Program-made: the position numbers and the translations under genes | Assembly: GCA_016745315.1 (NCBI GenBank) | Contig: CP066886.1 | Location: forward strand, 1,457,501-1,521,500 | Source: Arthrospira sp. PCC 9108 | GTDB lineage: Bacteria; Cyanobacteriota; Cyanobacteriia; Cyanobacteriales; Microcoleaceae | Reading direction: 5' to 3' | Length of the DNA stretch: 64,000 nt | Notes under the pieces: model-generated | Told to the model about the DNA's origin: nothing | Seen by the model: only the letters and a program-made list of their open reading frames with translations | Databases searched by the model: none | In this document: positions 47,964 to 58,387 of the stretch, one piece after another | Numbering within the stretch: the stretch's first letter is position 1 | Layout of the letters: every line of letters starts with the position of its first letter

Positions 47964-50955
47964 ATGATGTCACCCAGGTTTGATGCCACTAAAATTGTTT
48001 CTGCTCCGACCCCACTGGTTTTTATCGATACCGGAGTCGAAAACATTGAACAACTGATTGAGGGGGTGATTTCCACCGCCGAAGTTTTTCGGATTGAAAA
48101 AACCGCTGATGGGGTCGAGCAAATCACCCAGGTTTTACAACAGCGTCTGAATGTCGGCAGCGTTCACATTATCTCCCACGGTTCCCCCGGTTGCCTGTAT
48201 CTGGGTGACGGCGAACTGAGTTTGGACACCCTGAACCGCTACAAGCCCCAACTGCGACGCTGGGGTGTGGACAACATCCTGCTCTACGGCTGTCGGGTGG
48301 CCGCCGGGGATGCTGGGGAAGAATTTATCGCCCAATTGCGACAACTGACCGGAGCCGACATTGCCGCTTCCAAATCTCTGACGGGGGCTGCTCTCAAGGG
48401 CGGTAACTGGGAGTTGGAAGTGAGGACGGGAGAAGTGGAATTAGCCCAAGTCTTGACTGGGGAAGTTGTCGCCAGTTACCAAGGGGTGTTGATGCCGGGA
48501 GAATTAATCCCCGTCTTGTTCAAAGATATCAACCCGGGGACTGGGAATTCCAATCCCTCTAATTTCACCGTGTTCAACGACACCCTGTACTTCCAGGCTA
48601 ACGACGGCACCAACGGCACAGAGCTATGGAAGAGCGACGGCACTCAGGGGGGTACAGTCCTGCTCAAAGATATCAACCCGGGGACTGGGAATTCCAATCC
48701 CTCTAATTTCACCGTGTTCAACGACACCCTGTACTTCCAGGCTAACGACCCCACCAACAGCACAGAGCTATGGAAGAGCGACGGCACTCAGGGGGGGTAC
48801 AGTCCTGCTCAAAGATATCAGGCCGGGGACTTGGAGTTCCAATCCCTCTAATTTCACCGTGTTCAACGACACCCTGTACTTCCAGGCTAACGACAGCACC
48901 AACGGCACAGAGCTATGGAAGAGCGACGGCACTCAGGCGGGTACAGTCCTGCTCAAAGATATCAACCCGGGGACTGGGAATTCCAATCCCTCTAATTTCA
49001 CCGTGTTCAACGACACCCTGTACTTCAGGGCTAACGACCCCACCAACGGCACAGAGCTATGGAAGAGCGACGGCACTCAGGCGGGTACAGTCCTGCTCAA
49101 AGATATCAACCCGGGGACTGGGAATTCCTCTCCCTCTAATTTCACGGTGGTCAACGACACCCTGTACTTCACGGCTAACGACTAGCACCAACGGCACAGA
49201 GCTATGGAAGAGCGACGGCACTCAGGCGGGTACAGTCCTGCTCAAAGATATCAACCCGGGGACTGGGAATTCCTCTCCCTCTAATTTCACGGTGGTCAAC
49301 GACACCCTGTACTTCAGGGCTAACGACCCCACCAACGGCACAGAGCTATGGAAGAGCGACGGCACTCAGGCGGGTACAGTCCTGCTCAAAGATATCTGGC
49401 CGGGGAATGGGGGTTCCTTTCCCTCTAATTTCACCGTGTTCAACGACACCCTGTACTTCCAGGCTAACGACCCCACCAACGGCACAGAGCTATGGAAGAG
49501 CGACGGCACTCAGGCGGGTACAGTCCTGCTCAAAGATATCAACCCGGGGACTGGGAGTTCCTTTCCCTCTAATTTCACCGTGTTCAACGACACCCTGTAC
49601 TTCCAGGCTAACGACGACACCAACGGCACAGAGCTATGGAAGAGCGACGGCACTCAGGCGGGTACAGTCCTGCTCAAAGATATCAACCCGGGGACTGGGA
49701 ATTCCTTTCCCTCTAATTTCACCGTGTTCAACGACACCCTGTACTTCCAGGCTAACGACAGCATCAACGGCACAGAGCTATGGAAGCTCATTCCCAACGA
49801 TATCAACGAGTCTCCCACAGACCTAACACTAGACAACACCAGTATCGATGAAAACGTAGCGGCAGGTACGGCAGTTGGCAGTTTCACTACCACCGACCCG
49901 GATACAGGAGATACGTTTACTTACGAGTTAGTAGCAGGTGCAGGAGATACGGATAACGCCGCCTTCAGCGTCAGTGGCGACCAACTCTTAATCAACAATT
50001 CCCCGGACTTTGAAACTCAGTCTATTTATAACATCCGAGTTCGCACTACGGACTCGGGAGGACTCACTTATGAGAGAGAGTTGACCATCAATATCAATGA
50101 TATCAACGAGCCTCCCACAGACCTCACACTAGACAACACCAGTATCGATGAAAACGTAGCGCCGGGTACGGCAGTTGGCAGTTTCACTACCACCGACCCG
50201 GATACAGGAGATACGTTTACTTACGAGTTAGTAGCAGGTGCAGGAGATACGGATAACGCCGCCTTCAGCGTCAGTGGCGACCAACTCTTAATCAACAATT
50301 CCCCGGACAGGCTTACTTATAACATCCGAGTTCGCACTACGGACTCGGGAGGACTCACTTATGAGAGAGAGTTGACAATTGACGTCAACATTGAACCAAT
50401 TTACGCCACCGAGGGAAACGACATTATCCGAGGGACTGATGGTCCTAATATTATCTACGGCTTGGGAGGGAGCGATCGCCTTTATGGTAACGCCGGAGAT
50501 GACTACATCGACGGGGGAGAAGGGGACGACCTCCTCTATGGCGGCGATGGAAACGATACGTTGATTGGCGGTCGGGGTAGCGATCGCCTTTATGGGGAGG
50601 CGGGAGATGACCTCCTCGACGGGGGAGAAGGGAATGATATCCTCTATGGCGGTCCAGGAAACGATACGTTGATTGGCGGTCCGGGTAGCGATCGTCTTTA
50701 CGGAGTGCCCCGGAAATGACCTATTTATCCTGCAAGAAGGTATGGGTTCCGATATCATCTACGACTTTGGAGATGGTACTAATCAAATACAAGTGTTGAA
50801 TGCTGGCGGACAAACGTTAAGTTTCAGCGACCTGGACATAAGCACACGCAGTGGCTCAACTTTAATTCAGTACGAGGTGCACCCTAGCCACCCTACAACG
50901 ATTCATCGGAGTTAACGAGAGTCATTTTGTAGCGGCCGCAATACCAGAGTCGTAG
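47964..50955 (+). pseudogene. DUF4347 / ELWxxDGT / cadherin-like / RTX secreted protein, frameshifted
   Basis: When the frames are joined this is one protein of about 990 residues. The N-terminal DUF4347 domain (VHIISHGSPGCLYLGDGEL) is followed by nine ELWxSDGT repeats (period about 48 residues), two cadherin-like repeats (SIDENVAAGTAVGSF), RTX calcium-binding nonapeptides (GGSDRLYGNAGDDYIDGG) and a short RTX tail. At least four frameshifts break it: a seven-G run at 48791-48797, an extra T near 49184, one near 50697-50705 and one near 50872-50884. The architecture predicts type I secretion and a large surface or extracellular adhesin-like protein. AGGA sits 8 bases before the ATG. Confidence 0.85.
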
Positions 50956-52180
50956 GTTGGGTGAAACGAAGTGAAACCCAACACCCTGCCTTGTTGGGTT
51001 CGGTTGCACTCCACCCTGCCTACAAGAGTCTATAGGATACCTGGAAAGCGATCGCATCACCCAACACCCTGCTTGTTGGGTTCGGTTGCACTCCAGCCAA
51101 CCTACAAGAGTCTATAGGATACCTGGAAAGCGATCGCATCACCCAACACCCTGCTTGTTGGGTTCCGTTGCTCTCCACCCAACCTACAAGAGTCTATAGG
51201 ATACCTGGAAAGCGATCGCATCACCCAACACCCTGCCTTGTTGGGTTCCGTTGCACTCCACCCTGCCTACAAGAGTCTATAGGATACCTGGAAAGCGATC
51301 GCATCACCCAACACCCTGCCTTGTTGGGTTCGGTTGCACTCCACCCTGCCTACAAGAGTCTATAGGATACCTGGAAAGCGATCGCATCACCCAACACCCT
51401 GCTTGTTGGGTTCGGTTGCACTCCAGCCAACCTACAAGAGTCTATAGGATACCTGGAAAGCGATCGCATCACCCAACACCCTGCTTGTTGGGTTCCGTTG
51501 CTCTCCACCCAACCTACAAGAGTCTATAGGATACCTGGAAAGCGATCGCATCACCCAACACCCTGCTTGTTGGGTTCGGTTGCACTCCACCCTGCCTACA
51601 AGAGTCTATAGGATACCTGGAAAGCGATCGCATCACCCAACACCCTGCCTTGTTGGGTTCGGTTGCACTCCACCCTGCCTACAAGAGTCTATAGGATACC
51701 TGGAAAGCGATCGCATCACCCAACACCCTGCCTTGTTGGGTTCGGTTGCACTCCACCCTGCCTACAAGAGTCTATAGGATACCTGGAAAGCGATCGCATC
51801 ACCCAACACCCTGCTTGTTGGGTTCGGTTGCACTCCAGCCAACCTACAAGAGTCTATAGGATACCTGGAAAGCGATCGCATCACCCAACACCCTGCTTGT
51901 TGGGTTCGGTTGCACTCCAGCCAACCTACAAGAGTCTATAGGATACCTGGAAAGCGATCGCATCACCCAACACCCTGCTTGTTGGGTTCCGTTGCTCTCC
52001 ACCCAACCTACAAGAGTCTATAGGATACCTGGAAAGCGATCGCATCACCCAACACCCTGCCTTGTTGGGTTCGGTTGCACTCCACCCTGCCTACAAGAGT
52101 CTATAGGATACCTGGAAAGCGATCGCATCACCCAACACCCTGCTTGTTGGGTTCCGTTGCTCTCCACCCAACCTACAAAG
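50953..52180. repeat. Tandem array 3: about 14 copies of the 83-bp unit
   Basis: The units are the same as in array 2, with HIP1 at 51048, 51130, 51212, 51295, 51378, 51460, 51542, 51624, 51707, 51790, 51872, 51954, 52036 and 52119. It opens with a complete GTAGGTTGGGTG / AACCCAACA hairpin, the dispersed form common in filamentous cyanobacteria, and ends 7 bp before the next gene. Variant units (CCTTG versus CTTG, GCACTC versus GCTCTC) recur in blocks, a sign of multi-unit duplication. Confidence 0.95.
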
Positions 52181-52186
52181 CTGGCA

Positions 52187-54328
52187 ATGATTTACGTCCC
52201 CAAATCTATCCCCAAACTAACTTGGAAATCTGTTAAGACATACAACTGGAGTTTTGTGGTTGCTTTAGCTGTCCTTAATGTGGCTGGCATCCCCGCAGCC
52301 TTAGCACAAACTCCCCTCCCATCAGCCATACCCGACCCCGGATTAAATAAAACCCCCAAACCCTCTCAGCCACCGTCGGACCCTGACTATATCATCCCCC
52401 CCTCGCGTCGCTCCTAACGACGAAATTAGCGCCTTTACCACCACTTTCACCCTCAATGATATCCCCATCAGCCACCTAACTCAATGGCAGGTGAGCGGCG
52501 TGCAAGCCTTCGCTGATACCACAAATAGCGACATGGTTTGGGACGGTACTTTTAAACTCCACGCCGAGGTCATCGAAAGCCTCAGCCGAACCAATATTTA
52601 CCGGGTAGACCAGCGGGGGAGTTATCTGCAACTGCGGACTGCGCCCTGGAAAGGCGGGTAACTACCACCACCACCCAACCTCAAACCATGACCGGGTTGG
52701 AAATTCAAATGAGTTTGACGGGAGTCTGTTTTTTACCGAATGCTCCCCGTGACCAACAATGTACTTATATGCCGGGGTTGGTCATCGATCGCAATAGCAT
52801 TGACCCAGACTTGTTCGTGCCGACCCGGGTTTTTCAAACCTCCCAAGTTGGGGATATCTTGGCACCGGAAACCTTGGCTTTTATGGAGCTTCCAGGTTTT
52901 CAAGGGGGAACCGCCAGCCAACCTATCGGGCTAGATTTTTACTTTCCTAATTCTGGCACTTTTCCGGGAAATAGTCAATCACAAAGAAGCACAATTGACC
53001 GCCAAGAAGAAATCGACCTGACGATCGCCGGTACTTTTTCCCGGGTGCGCCAGGTGGTCAAAGCCAACGATACCCAAGCGGTTTTGGGGCGCACTATTCA
53101 CGGATTTACACTATTTTGGGATGATGAAAATCGCTGGCTAAATACGGTTATCCAAGCCGGGGCGCAATTGTTACCGGACTTCATTCCTGACCTCGAAGGT
53201 AGCGAAAATCCCGCCAACACCAGAATTAACCGGAACTTATTTTTTGCTGCTAATAATACCCGTTTACCTAGCAGTAGTTTTACGATTTATTCCGCTGGTC
53301 TGGGGCGGGCGGAAAGTTTGACTCCCAATATCAGAAGTTTGAGGGAAATTCCTGGGGCGAGTTATCACAGCCTCTGGCTGGGGCTGTCTCCGGTTATGGA
53401 TCGCAACTTTGAGGAAGATCGCATTTTTTACCGGGCGACGGGTCCCCAATTGGCGATTAATGGGGGAGGGGAAGGGGGAGAAGATGCCGATCATAATGTG
53501 CAGTTATTATCGGCGGTCAATCAAGATATCTTTTCCACCGACAATATACAGAACTTTTACGCCCAAGTTTATATCAGTTTTTTGCGCCAAGATGTCAACT
53601 TCAACCGACAAAGTGTTTACCGAGAACAAAGGCGCTATTATCCCCACCTTAGTTTAACCGGAAACTGGACAAGAAGTCAAGACATTTTCCGCTACTACAC
53701 CGGGGTTATTGCTTCGGAAACGGTGAAAGTTTATTTAGGGGCAGATTATACATTTAACACCACCGACGGCTGGAGTTTTCGGGGAGGCGGTGTCGGCTAT
53801 CTCAACCCCGACCGGGACTATTACAGCCAGATTTTTGGGAATGTTTCTAAACGGTTTCGCCTGGGGAATAATGGCAATTTAATCCTGTCGAGTTTTTTCA
53901 ATTATGCGATCGACCGAGAAACCCGCATTGGGGATGTAGTTAGCATTTCTCCAGCCAGCGAATTGGCATTGTCGGGACGTTTAAACTGGGGTATTTTTTC
54001 CCTGGGTTTAACCAACTATTTCGGGGATATCCTCCCCAATTCCTACGACGATCGCCTACTGATAGAATTCGCAGTCCGCCCAGTCAATAATATCACATTA
54101 TCCGGTTATATCGCACCTATCGATAAAACCTCCAGCCGCTCAGTTTACGGTAGCAGTATAAATTGGAGACTGAAAAATCAGCCCAACAGTCCCACCCTAT
54201 CGGCATCCTGGCAACATCAAGAGTATGATTATGGAAACGATATATTTGGGAATAGTCTGTTGGTGACAGACAATATTTTTACCATCCTTTTCCGGGTAGG
54301 AAGTTCCCCCAATCCATTCCCCCGTTAA
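52187..54328 (+). pseudogene. Outer-membrane beta-barrel-like protein, two frameshifts
   Basis: Joined, the frames give about 713 residues. The signal peptide (VVALAVLNVAGIPAALAQ) leads the first frame (52187-52417). The second frame (from about 52400 to 52661) reads APNDEISAFTTTFTLNDIP onward, and the third (about 52650-54328) holds the long barrel-like part. The first break is at a seven-C run (52396-52402); the second is near 52645-52660. The C-terminal 350 residues alternate aromatic and polar residues and end in a strand-like TDNIFTILFRVG, as in outer-membrane barrels. I do not recognise a named family; a porin, autotransporter-like or secretion channel function would be guesswork. Confidence 0.7.
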
Positions 54329-54617
54329 AACCCAGATCAACCAGATTGAGAGTATATCGAGTGAACTTCCTGTTGGGATGTGGGATTTTTTCAGCAAAAA
54401 AAATTTACATAAGTGGTATAGACTTTAATCAAGCGATCGAGTATCATATTACAGACAAGCCAAAAACCTGATCAAAATTCGGACTGATCTACCAAGGTCT
54501 AAACGAGCATATACTGTCGTTGTCCTCCCGGTATAAAAGGGTGGAGGCAAATTAGATGGAAGCCAACCAGGCTCCGATCGCCAAAACCATTGATGTTTTG
54601 AATCCCTCGTACCTCTT
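54329..54617. other. Intergenic region before the second sigma factor
   Basis: It has no supportable gene. An inverted repeat, CCTCC at 54524-54528 with GGAGG at 54541-54545, encloses a TATAAAA string about 75 bp upstream of the sigma-factor ATG and could be an operator or promoter. Confidence 0.35.
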
Positions 54618-55466
54618 ATGGAAATTAAAGACCCCATCAGGCGATATCGTTCCCCGAAAGCAAACGATGTCCAACCCTTGAAACAGCCAGAAGAACAAGA
54701 ACTATTAAATCGTCTTTCAGAAGGGGAAATGAATGCCTTCTGGCCTCTCTGGTATTACCATCAAAACTACCTTTTTCATCGCTGTATTAGTTGGATGGAA
54801 AATAACCGGACGGAAGCGGAAGAAGCCCTCAGTATAGCCATGTTAAAAGCCAGGGATAAATTACCAAAATACGCCCCAAAAATCACGAATCTCCGAGCTT
54901 GGCTAACCCGCTTAACCCATAATCTATGCCTAGATATTCACCGAGAACGTCGCCGCAAATCAATCAGTATCGACAACATAGAAGATTCATATATTCAAGC
55001 AAAAGAGGTTATTTTATGTAGTTGTGAATCCCCAGAATCGCAAATTTTGAGGCATGAGTTAAGGCAGTTTATTCAGAGTGTTGTCAACCAACTACCTGAA
55101 CGGCTTCGCATCCCTTTCATTCTCCGTTATGACCGAGAACTGTCTTATCCAGATATCGCCGAAAAACTCGGCATTTCCAGAGACAATGCTTACAAACGCA
55201 TTCAACAGGCACGAGATATTATCGCCCAGAAGGTGAGAAGTTATCTTTCAGGGGTAGATCCTTTTGAATCAACTTTATCTGAGAGTTTTTACGTCACCAA
55301 TAATTTGTTAATAGAAGACTCAAAAATCGACGATTTATCTGGTGTCGAGTGTAAATCGGTGGTAGTCAGTTATCACTTAACCGCGACCTGCCTAGACCAA
55401 CTGTCTCATACATGGCATTTTTTGCCTGGTTTTGTGGCTTATAAAAACCGGCATCAGTCCACTTAA
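54618..55466 (+). CDS. ECF-like sigma-70 family factor
   Basis: A 282-residue sigma-70 family protein. Region 2 covers about residues 35-115 (FWPLWYYHQNYLFHRC, EAEEALSIAMLKARDKL, then LRAWLTRLTHNLCLDIHRERRR). Region 4 covers about 150-210 (LPERLRIPFILRYDRELSYPDIAEKLGIS, then AYKRIQQARDII). A tail of about 70 residues follows, without clear homology. It is a paralogue of the factor at 44292: both share the FWxxW N-terminal block, an EAExALSxAxLKAxxKL segment and the linker. Such factors usually control a small local regulon, here plausibly the exported proteins between the two. Confidence 0.85.
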   Translation: MEIKDPIRRYRSPKANDVQPLKQPEEQELLNRLSEGEMNAFWPLWYYHQNYLFHRCISWMENNRTEAEEALSIAMLKARDKLPKYAPKITNLRAWLTRLTHNLCLDIHRERRRKSISIDNIEDSYIQAKEVILCSCESPESQILRHELRQFIQSVVNQLPERLRIPFILRYDRELSYPDIAEKLGISRDNAYKRIQQARDIIAQKVRSYLSGVDPFESTLSESFYVTNNLLIEDSKIDDLSGVECKSVVVSYHLTATCLDQLSHTWHFLPGFVAYKNRHQST

Positions 55467-55544
55467 TTGGAAAATTCAAACACCCAAAATAATTCGGTGA
55501 TAGACAGTTATCGATTGGACTTGTGAACACCGAAGGATAACCAG

Positions 55545-56654
55545 GTGCATATCTGCAATAATCAAACACCACCAAATAGCGAGATGTCTAAAAAAACCTT
55601 TTCATGTATGGTATCTGTCACCCTACTTTCCGGGAGTGAGAGAAATGTGTATTTGGTTTTAGACCAAAAACCAACCCGAATCAACCAGAAGCTAAAAACC
55701 TTAGATCAGTACATACAAAAATATCCATCGGGATGGAAAAAGCGGCTAGAATTGGCGAATCTGTTGTATGCGACGGGTGATTGGCAACGGGCAATCGAAG
55801 AGTATCACCAAGTTATTGAGCGACAACCCCAATTGGTTGAGGTGTATTTAAACTTAGGGAAAATGTTGCAGCTAATGGGGCAAGAAGCGGACGCAGTGGC
55901 AGTTTATGAAAAAGCCTTATCCCAAGTTCGCCACGAAGCAACTCAACAGCATCTCGGCGGATTAATTGCCGTCTGTCGGCATGACCTGGAAGCAGCCATT
56001 GTCGCCTTTGAGTCAGCCACAGCCCTAGAACCGGACAACATGACGCACTGGCTGGCATTGGGGCGGCTACAGATGCAGAAAGAAGATATATCTGGGGCTT
56101 TGGGAACATTTGATCACATTTTGTCAGTTCATCCCAATGATATTGTGGCGCTAATTGACAGCTACGATGCTTTGATGATTCTGGGGGATGTCGGGGAAGC
56201 GGAGGTGCGGTTGCTGCGGTTGCTGGAATTAGCCCCGGACGATTGTCAGGTTCTCAAGCGACAGATAGAGACTCGTTGCCGGATGGGTTTGGTATGGGAA
56301 AAGGAGGGGAAGCAGACTAAAAAAATGATTGACACGGCACGGCAACGGATGGCTACGGTGGAGGGTTGGGAGTTGCTGGCTTATTATCACATCGCCCGAG
56401 AGGAGTTTGCGGAAGGAGTCAAAATTTTGGCTCGGTTAACGGAGGAACACCCCAATAACCCCAAGAGTTGGCATTCCTACGGTTGGGGTTTGTTCCATGC
56501 CGGACAATATCAGAAGGCGGCATCAGCAATGGAGACCGCTTACAAGCTGTCTGGCGAGGATGCCAAAATTTATCGGGATTGGTGCAAGATTTTACAGGGG
56601 ACGAGGCAGTCACAACAACCGGCAAAACTGGAAGCAAGAGTTGCTTGTGTATGA
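55545..56654 (+). CDS. TPR-repeat protein, C-terminus possibly frameshifted
   Basis: A 369-residue protein made of tetratricopeptide repeats from about residue 60 on (RLELANLLYATGDWQRAIEEYHQVI; VEVYLNLGKMLQLMGQEADAVAVYEKAL; WLALGRLQMQKEDISGALGTFDHIL; WHSYGWGLFHAGQYQKAASAME). It probably acts as a protein-interaction scaffold. The start is the GTG at 55545, with AAGGA upstream, or the ATG at 55584. After residue 362 the frame ends, but another frame continues as NWKQELLVYEWRSRFGKPPL to 56751, which is protein-like; a lost base near 56625-56640 would join them. It lies 79 bp after the sigma factor and may be co-transcribed. Confidence 0.75.
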   Translation: MHICNNQTPPNSEMSKKTFSCMVSVTLLSGSERNVYLVLDQKPTRINQKLKTLDQYIQKYPSGWKKRLELANLLYATGDWQRAIEEYHQVIERQPQLVEVYLNLGKMLQLMGQEADAVAVYEKALSQVRHEATQQHLGGLIAVCRHDLEAAIVAFESATALEPDNMTHWLALGRLQMQKEDISGALGTFDHILSVHPNDIVALIDSYDALMILGDVGEAEVRLLRLLELAPDDCQVLKRQIETRCRMGLVWEKEGKQTKKMIDTARQRMATVEGWELLAYYHIAREEFAEGVKILARLTEEHPNNPKSWHSYGWGLFHAGQYQKAASAMETAYKLSGEDAKIYRDWCKILQGTRQSQQPAKLEARVACV

Positions 56655-56802
56655 ATGGCGATCGCGGTTCGGAAAACCACCCCTGATAATTCGCCAAATT
56701 CAGAATTTGACGACTGGCATCGTCTTAAGAACAGAGAAGCGAAAAAAATAATTTTGGCTTTTTTAAGGAATCAAGATTAGACAATTAACCGGGATAATAA
56801 TC

Positions 56803-57891
56803 ATGACGAACTATCTTCTTATCGTTTTTGGTGGCACCACAGAAGATCAGGTGGTTTTTGAGACTAAGGATTCAGCGAATGATTCACAGAATTTTCCTAA
56901 TCTAACATCTTCTAATCTCTTTTCAAAAGAAGACTTGGACTCTAATAATGTAGATGTTTTACAAATAAACTTGCTGACCATCAATCCCAGTCTAAGTTTT
57001 CGTGCGAACACAAACAGTTCCTTAAAAAATCTCAATGGAGTCTGGCTAACGGCAAAACCACAAGCTGGTAGCCGATACTTAAAATCTGAGTACCCTCACA
57101 AAGCGGATTTATTAAAATATTTAGAACCTCTAGGTAAATTAGGTCAATCTATCGATTCCGCTAATTGGAGTGAGAAGAATTATACTGAAGCATCGACTGC
57201 AAGAGGAATGACTGTCAAAGTATTTAATGACTTTGCAGGACGTTCAAAGGACTTAATCACCGAGTTCTTAAACAGCCAAGGACAAAAATATGATTCTGTA
57301 TTTATGTTGGCTCATAGCCGAGGGTGTGGATTGGCTCTTCAATCATTGTCGCAGAACGATGTGAATAGCAAATCTGATATTGATATGCTTCAATTGTCCG
57401 ATAATGTATTAACCCATAAACTCCAGCGAGTTGTACTCTTAGATCCAGTCTCAAAAAATGCAACGGACAAGTACGGATTTGGGACAAATGCCAATAAAAT
57501 AATCCCACCAGCTAATGCCAAAATTGTGGCAGAACTTAGCAACAAAGACAAGGAAATACATATTGTTTCTAAATCAAAATCAACAGTCCATGATTATGAT
57601 AGTTATGTTGATATTTTGGTCGGAGAACAAGGTGACAGAAACTATGAGCTTAATTTCAGGAATGTTTATGTCCATATTGCTGATATGGCTCATGAAGGAA
57701 TGCTATCGAGTAAATTACATGACCACTTCACAGAATACCTAAATATTATCAAAAATCAACCGTGGCAGACAACTTACTTTAACAAAGAAGAGGTTTCTCT
57801 TGATAATTTATATCAATTGAATGAAAAAATCGAAATAGGCGATCGGAAGCAGGCGTTCTATCATTGCTTTCAACGTAAAAACAGCAATTAA
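56803..57891 (+). CDS. Serine-hydrolase-like (lipase-type) protein, putative
   Basis: A 362-residue protein with an alpha/beta-hydrolase-like core. LIVFGGTTED begins the first strand. A GxSxG-like elbow, AHSRGCG, places Ser172, and VVLLDPV places Asp214 where the acid is expected. The His could be His291 or His297 in HIADMAHEGM. The N-terminal 100 residues between the first strand and the elbow region are not recognised. There is no signal peptide. The layout resembles secreted or injected lipase effectors, but that is inference. A HIP1-containing terminator follows at once. Confidence 0.6.
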   Translation: MTNYLLIVFGGTTEDQVVFETKDSANDSQNFPNLTSSNLFSKEDLDSNNVDVLQINLLTINPSLSFRANTNSSLKNLNGVWLTAKPQAGSRYLKSEYPHKADLLKYLEPLGKLGQSIDSANWSEKNYTEASTARGMTVKVFNDFAGRSKDLITEFLNSQGQKYDSVFMLAHSRGCGLALQSLSQNDVNSKSDIDMLQLSDNVLTHKLQRVVLLDPVSKNATDKYGFGTNANKIIPPANAKIVAELSNKDKEIHIVSKSKSTVHDYDSYVDILVGEQGDRNYELNFRNVYVHIADMAHEGMLSSKLHDHFTEYLNIIKNQPWQTTYFNKEEVSLDNLYQLNEKIEIGDRKQAFYHCFQRKNSN

Positions 57892-57904
57892 TCTACAAAA
57901 ACAG

Positions 57905-57927
57905 GGGGGCGATCGCTCCCTTTTTTT
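57905..57927 (+). terminator. Terminator built on a HIP1 octamer
   Basis: GGGGGC (57905-57910) pairs with GCTCCC (57915-57920) around GATC, followed by seven T. The stem and loop are the HIP1 octamer GCGATCGC with G/C flanks. It closes the hydrolase gene. Confidence 0.75.
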
Positions 57928-58023
57928 ATGGGGCTTCATTTGGGAAAATACCATAACTAAAAATTTTCCGAAATTGAATTAAATCCGCGTTTTAGGGGTG
58001 TAGATAAAGCCAGAGGTCTAATC

Positions 58024-58241
58024 GATGAGTCAGATGGGTAGGAAGTCGCGGTAATAGCCGAACCATAGCCGCTTTGGCGGAATATGTATGCACCAATCCT
58101 AATGTGCAAGGTTTTGAAGGTTCCCAATGTGATCGAAAAGCTCAGAGAAAGCTGGGTGGTGCCGATCCAGTGACTGTGCTGAAAGAGGAAGCGCAAGCAG
58201 CCACAGGTTCCCTCGCCAAACTGGTGAATTTATTTTACTAA
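58024..58241 (+). pseudogene. 3' remnant of an unidentified gene
   Basis: An open frame reads VGSRGNSRTIAALAEYVCTN and on to KEEAQAATGSLAKLVNLFY, ending at TAA 58239-58241, just before a terminator at 58296. Upstream the frame is closed and no start codon is available, so this looks like the end of a gene whose 5' part has been lost. I do not recognise the family. Confidence 0.4.
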
Positions 58242-58295
58242 AAGCCCACGGTTCTGCATGAGTGCGATCACCTGGTAATTTCTGGAAAATGTTCC

Positions 58296-58315
58296 GGTGC
58301 GATCGCACCTTTTTT
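58296..58315 (+). terminator. Second HIP1-based terminator
   Basis: GGTGC (58296-58300) and GCACC (58305-58309) flank GATC and are followed by six T: a perfect palindrome centred on HIP1 with a T run. It lies after the gene remnant that ends at 58241. Confidence 0.75.
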
Positions 58316-58387
58316 GGGGACATCGAATCGATTAATTAATTTGAGAAATTACGAAAGATATTAACAGAAGATCCAAGACATCAAAAA

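Noticed and set aside
46769..52180. CRISPR array
   Set aside because: Units are directly adjacent without variable spacers, and they contain HIP1 and long hairpins unlike CRISPR repeats; no cas genes are near.
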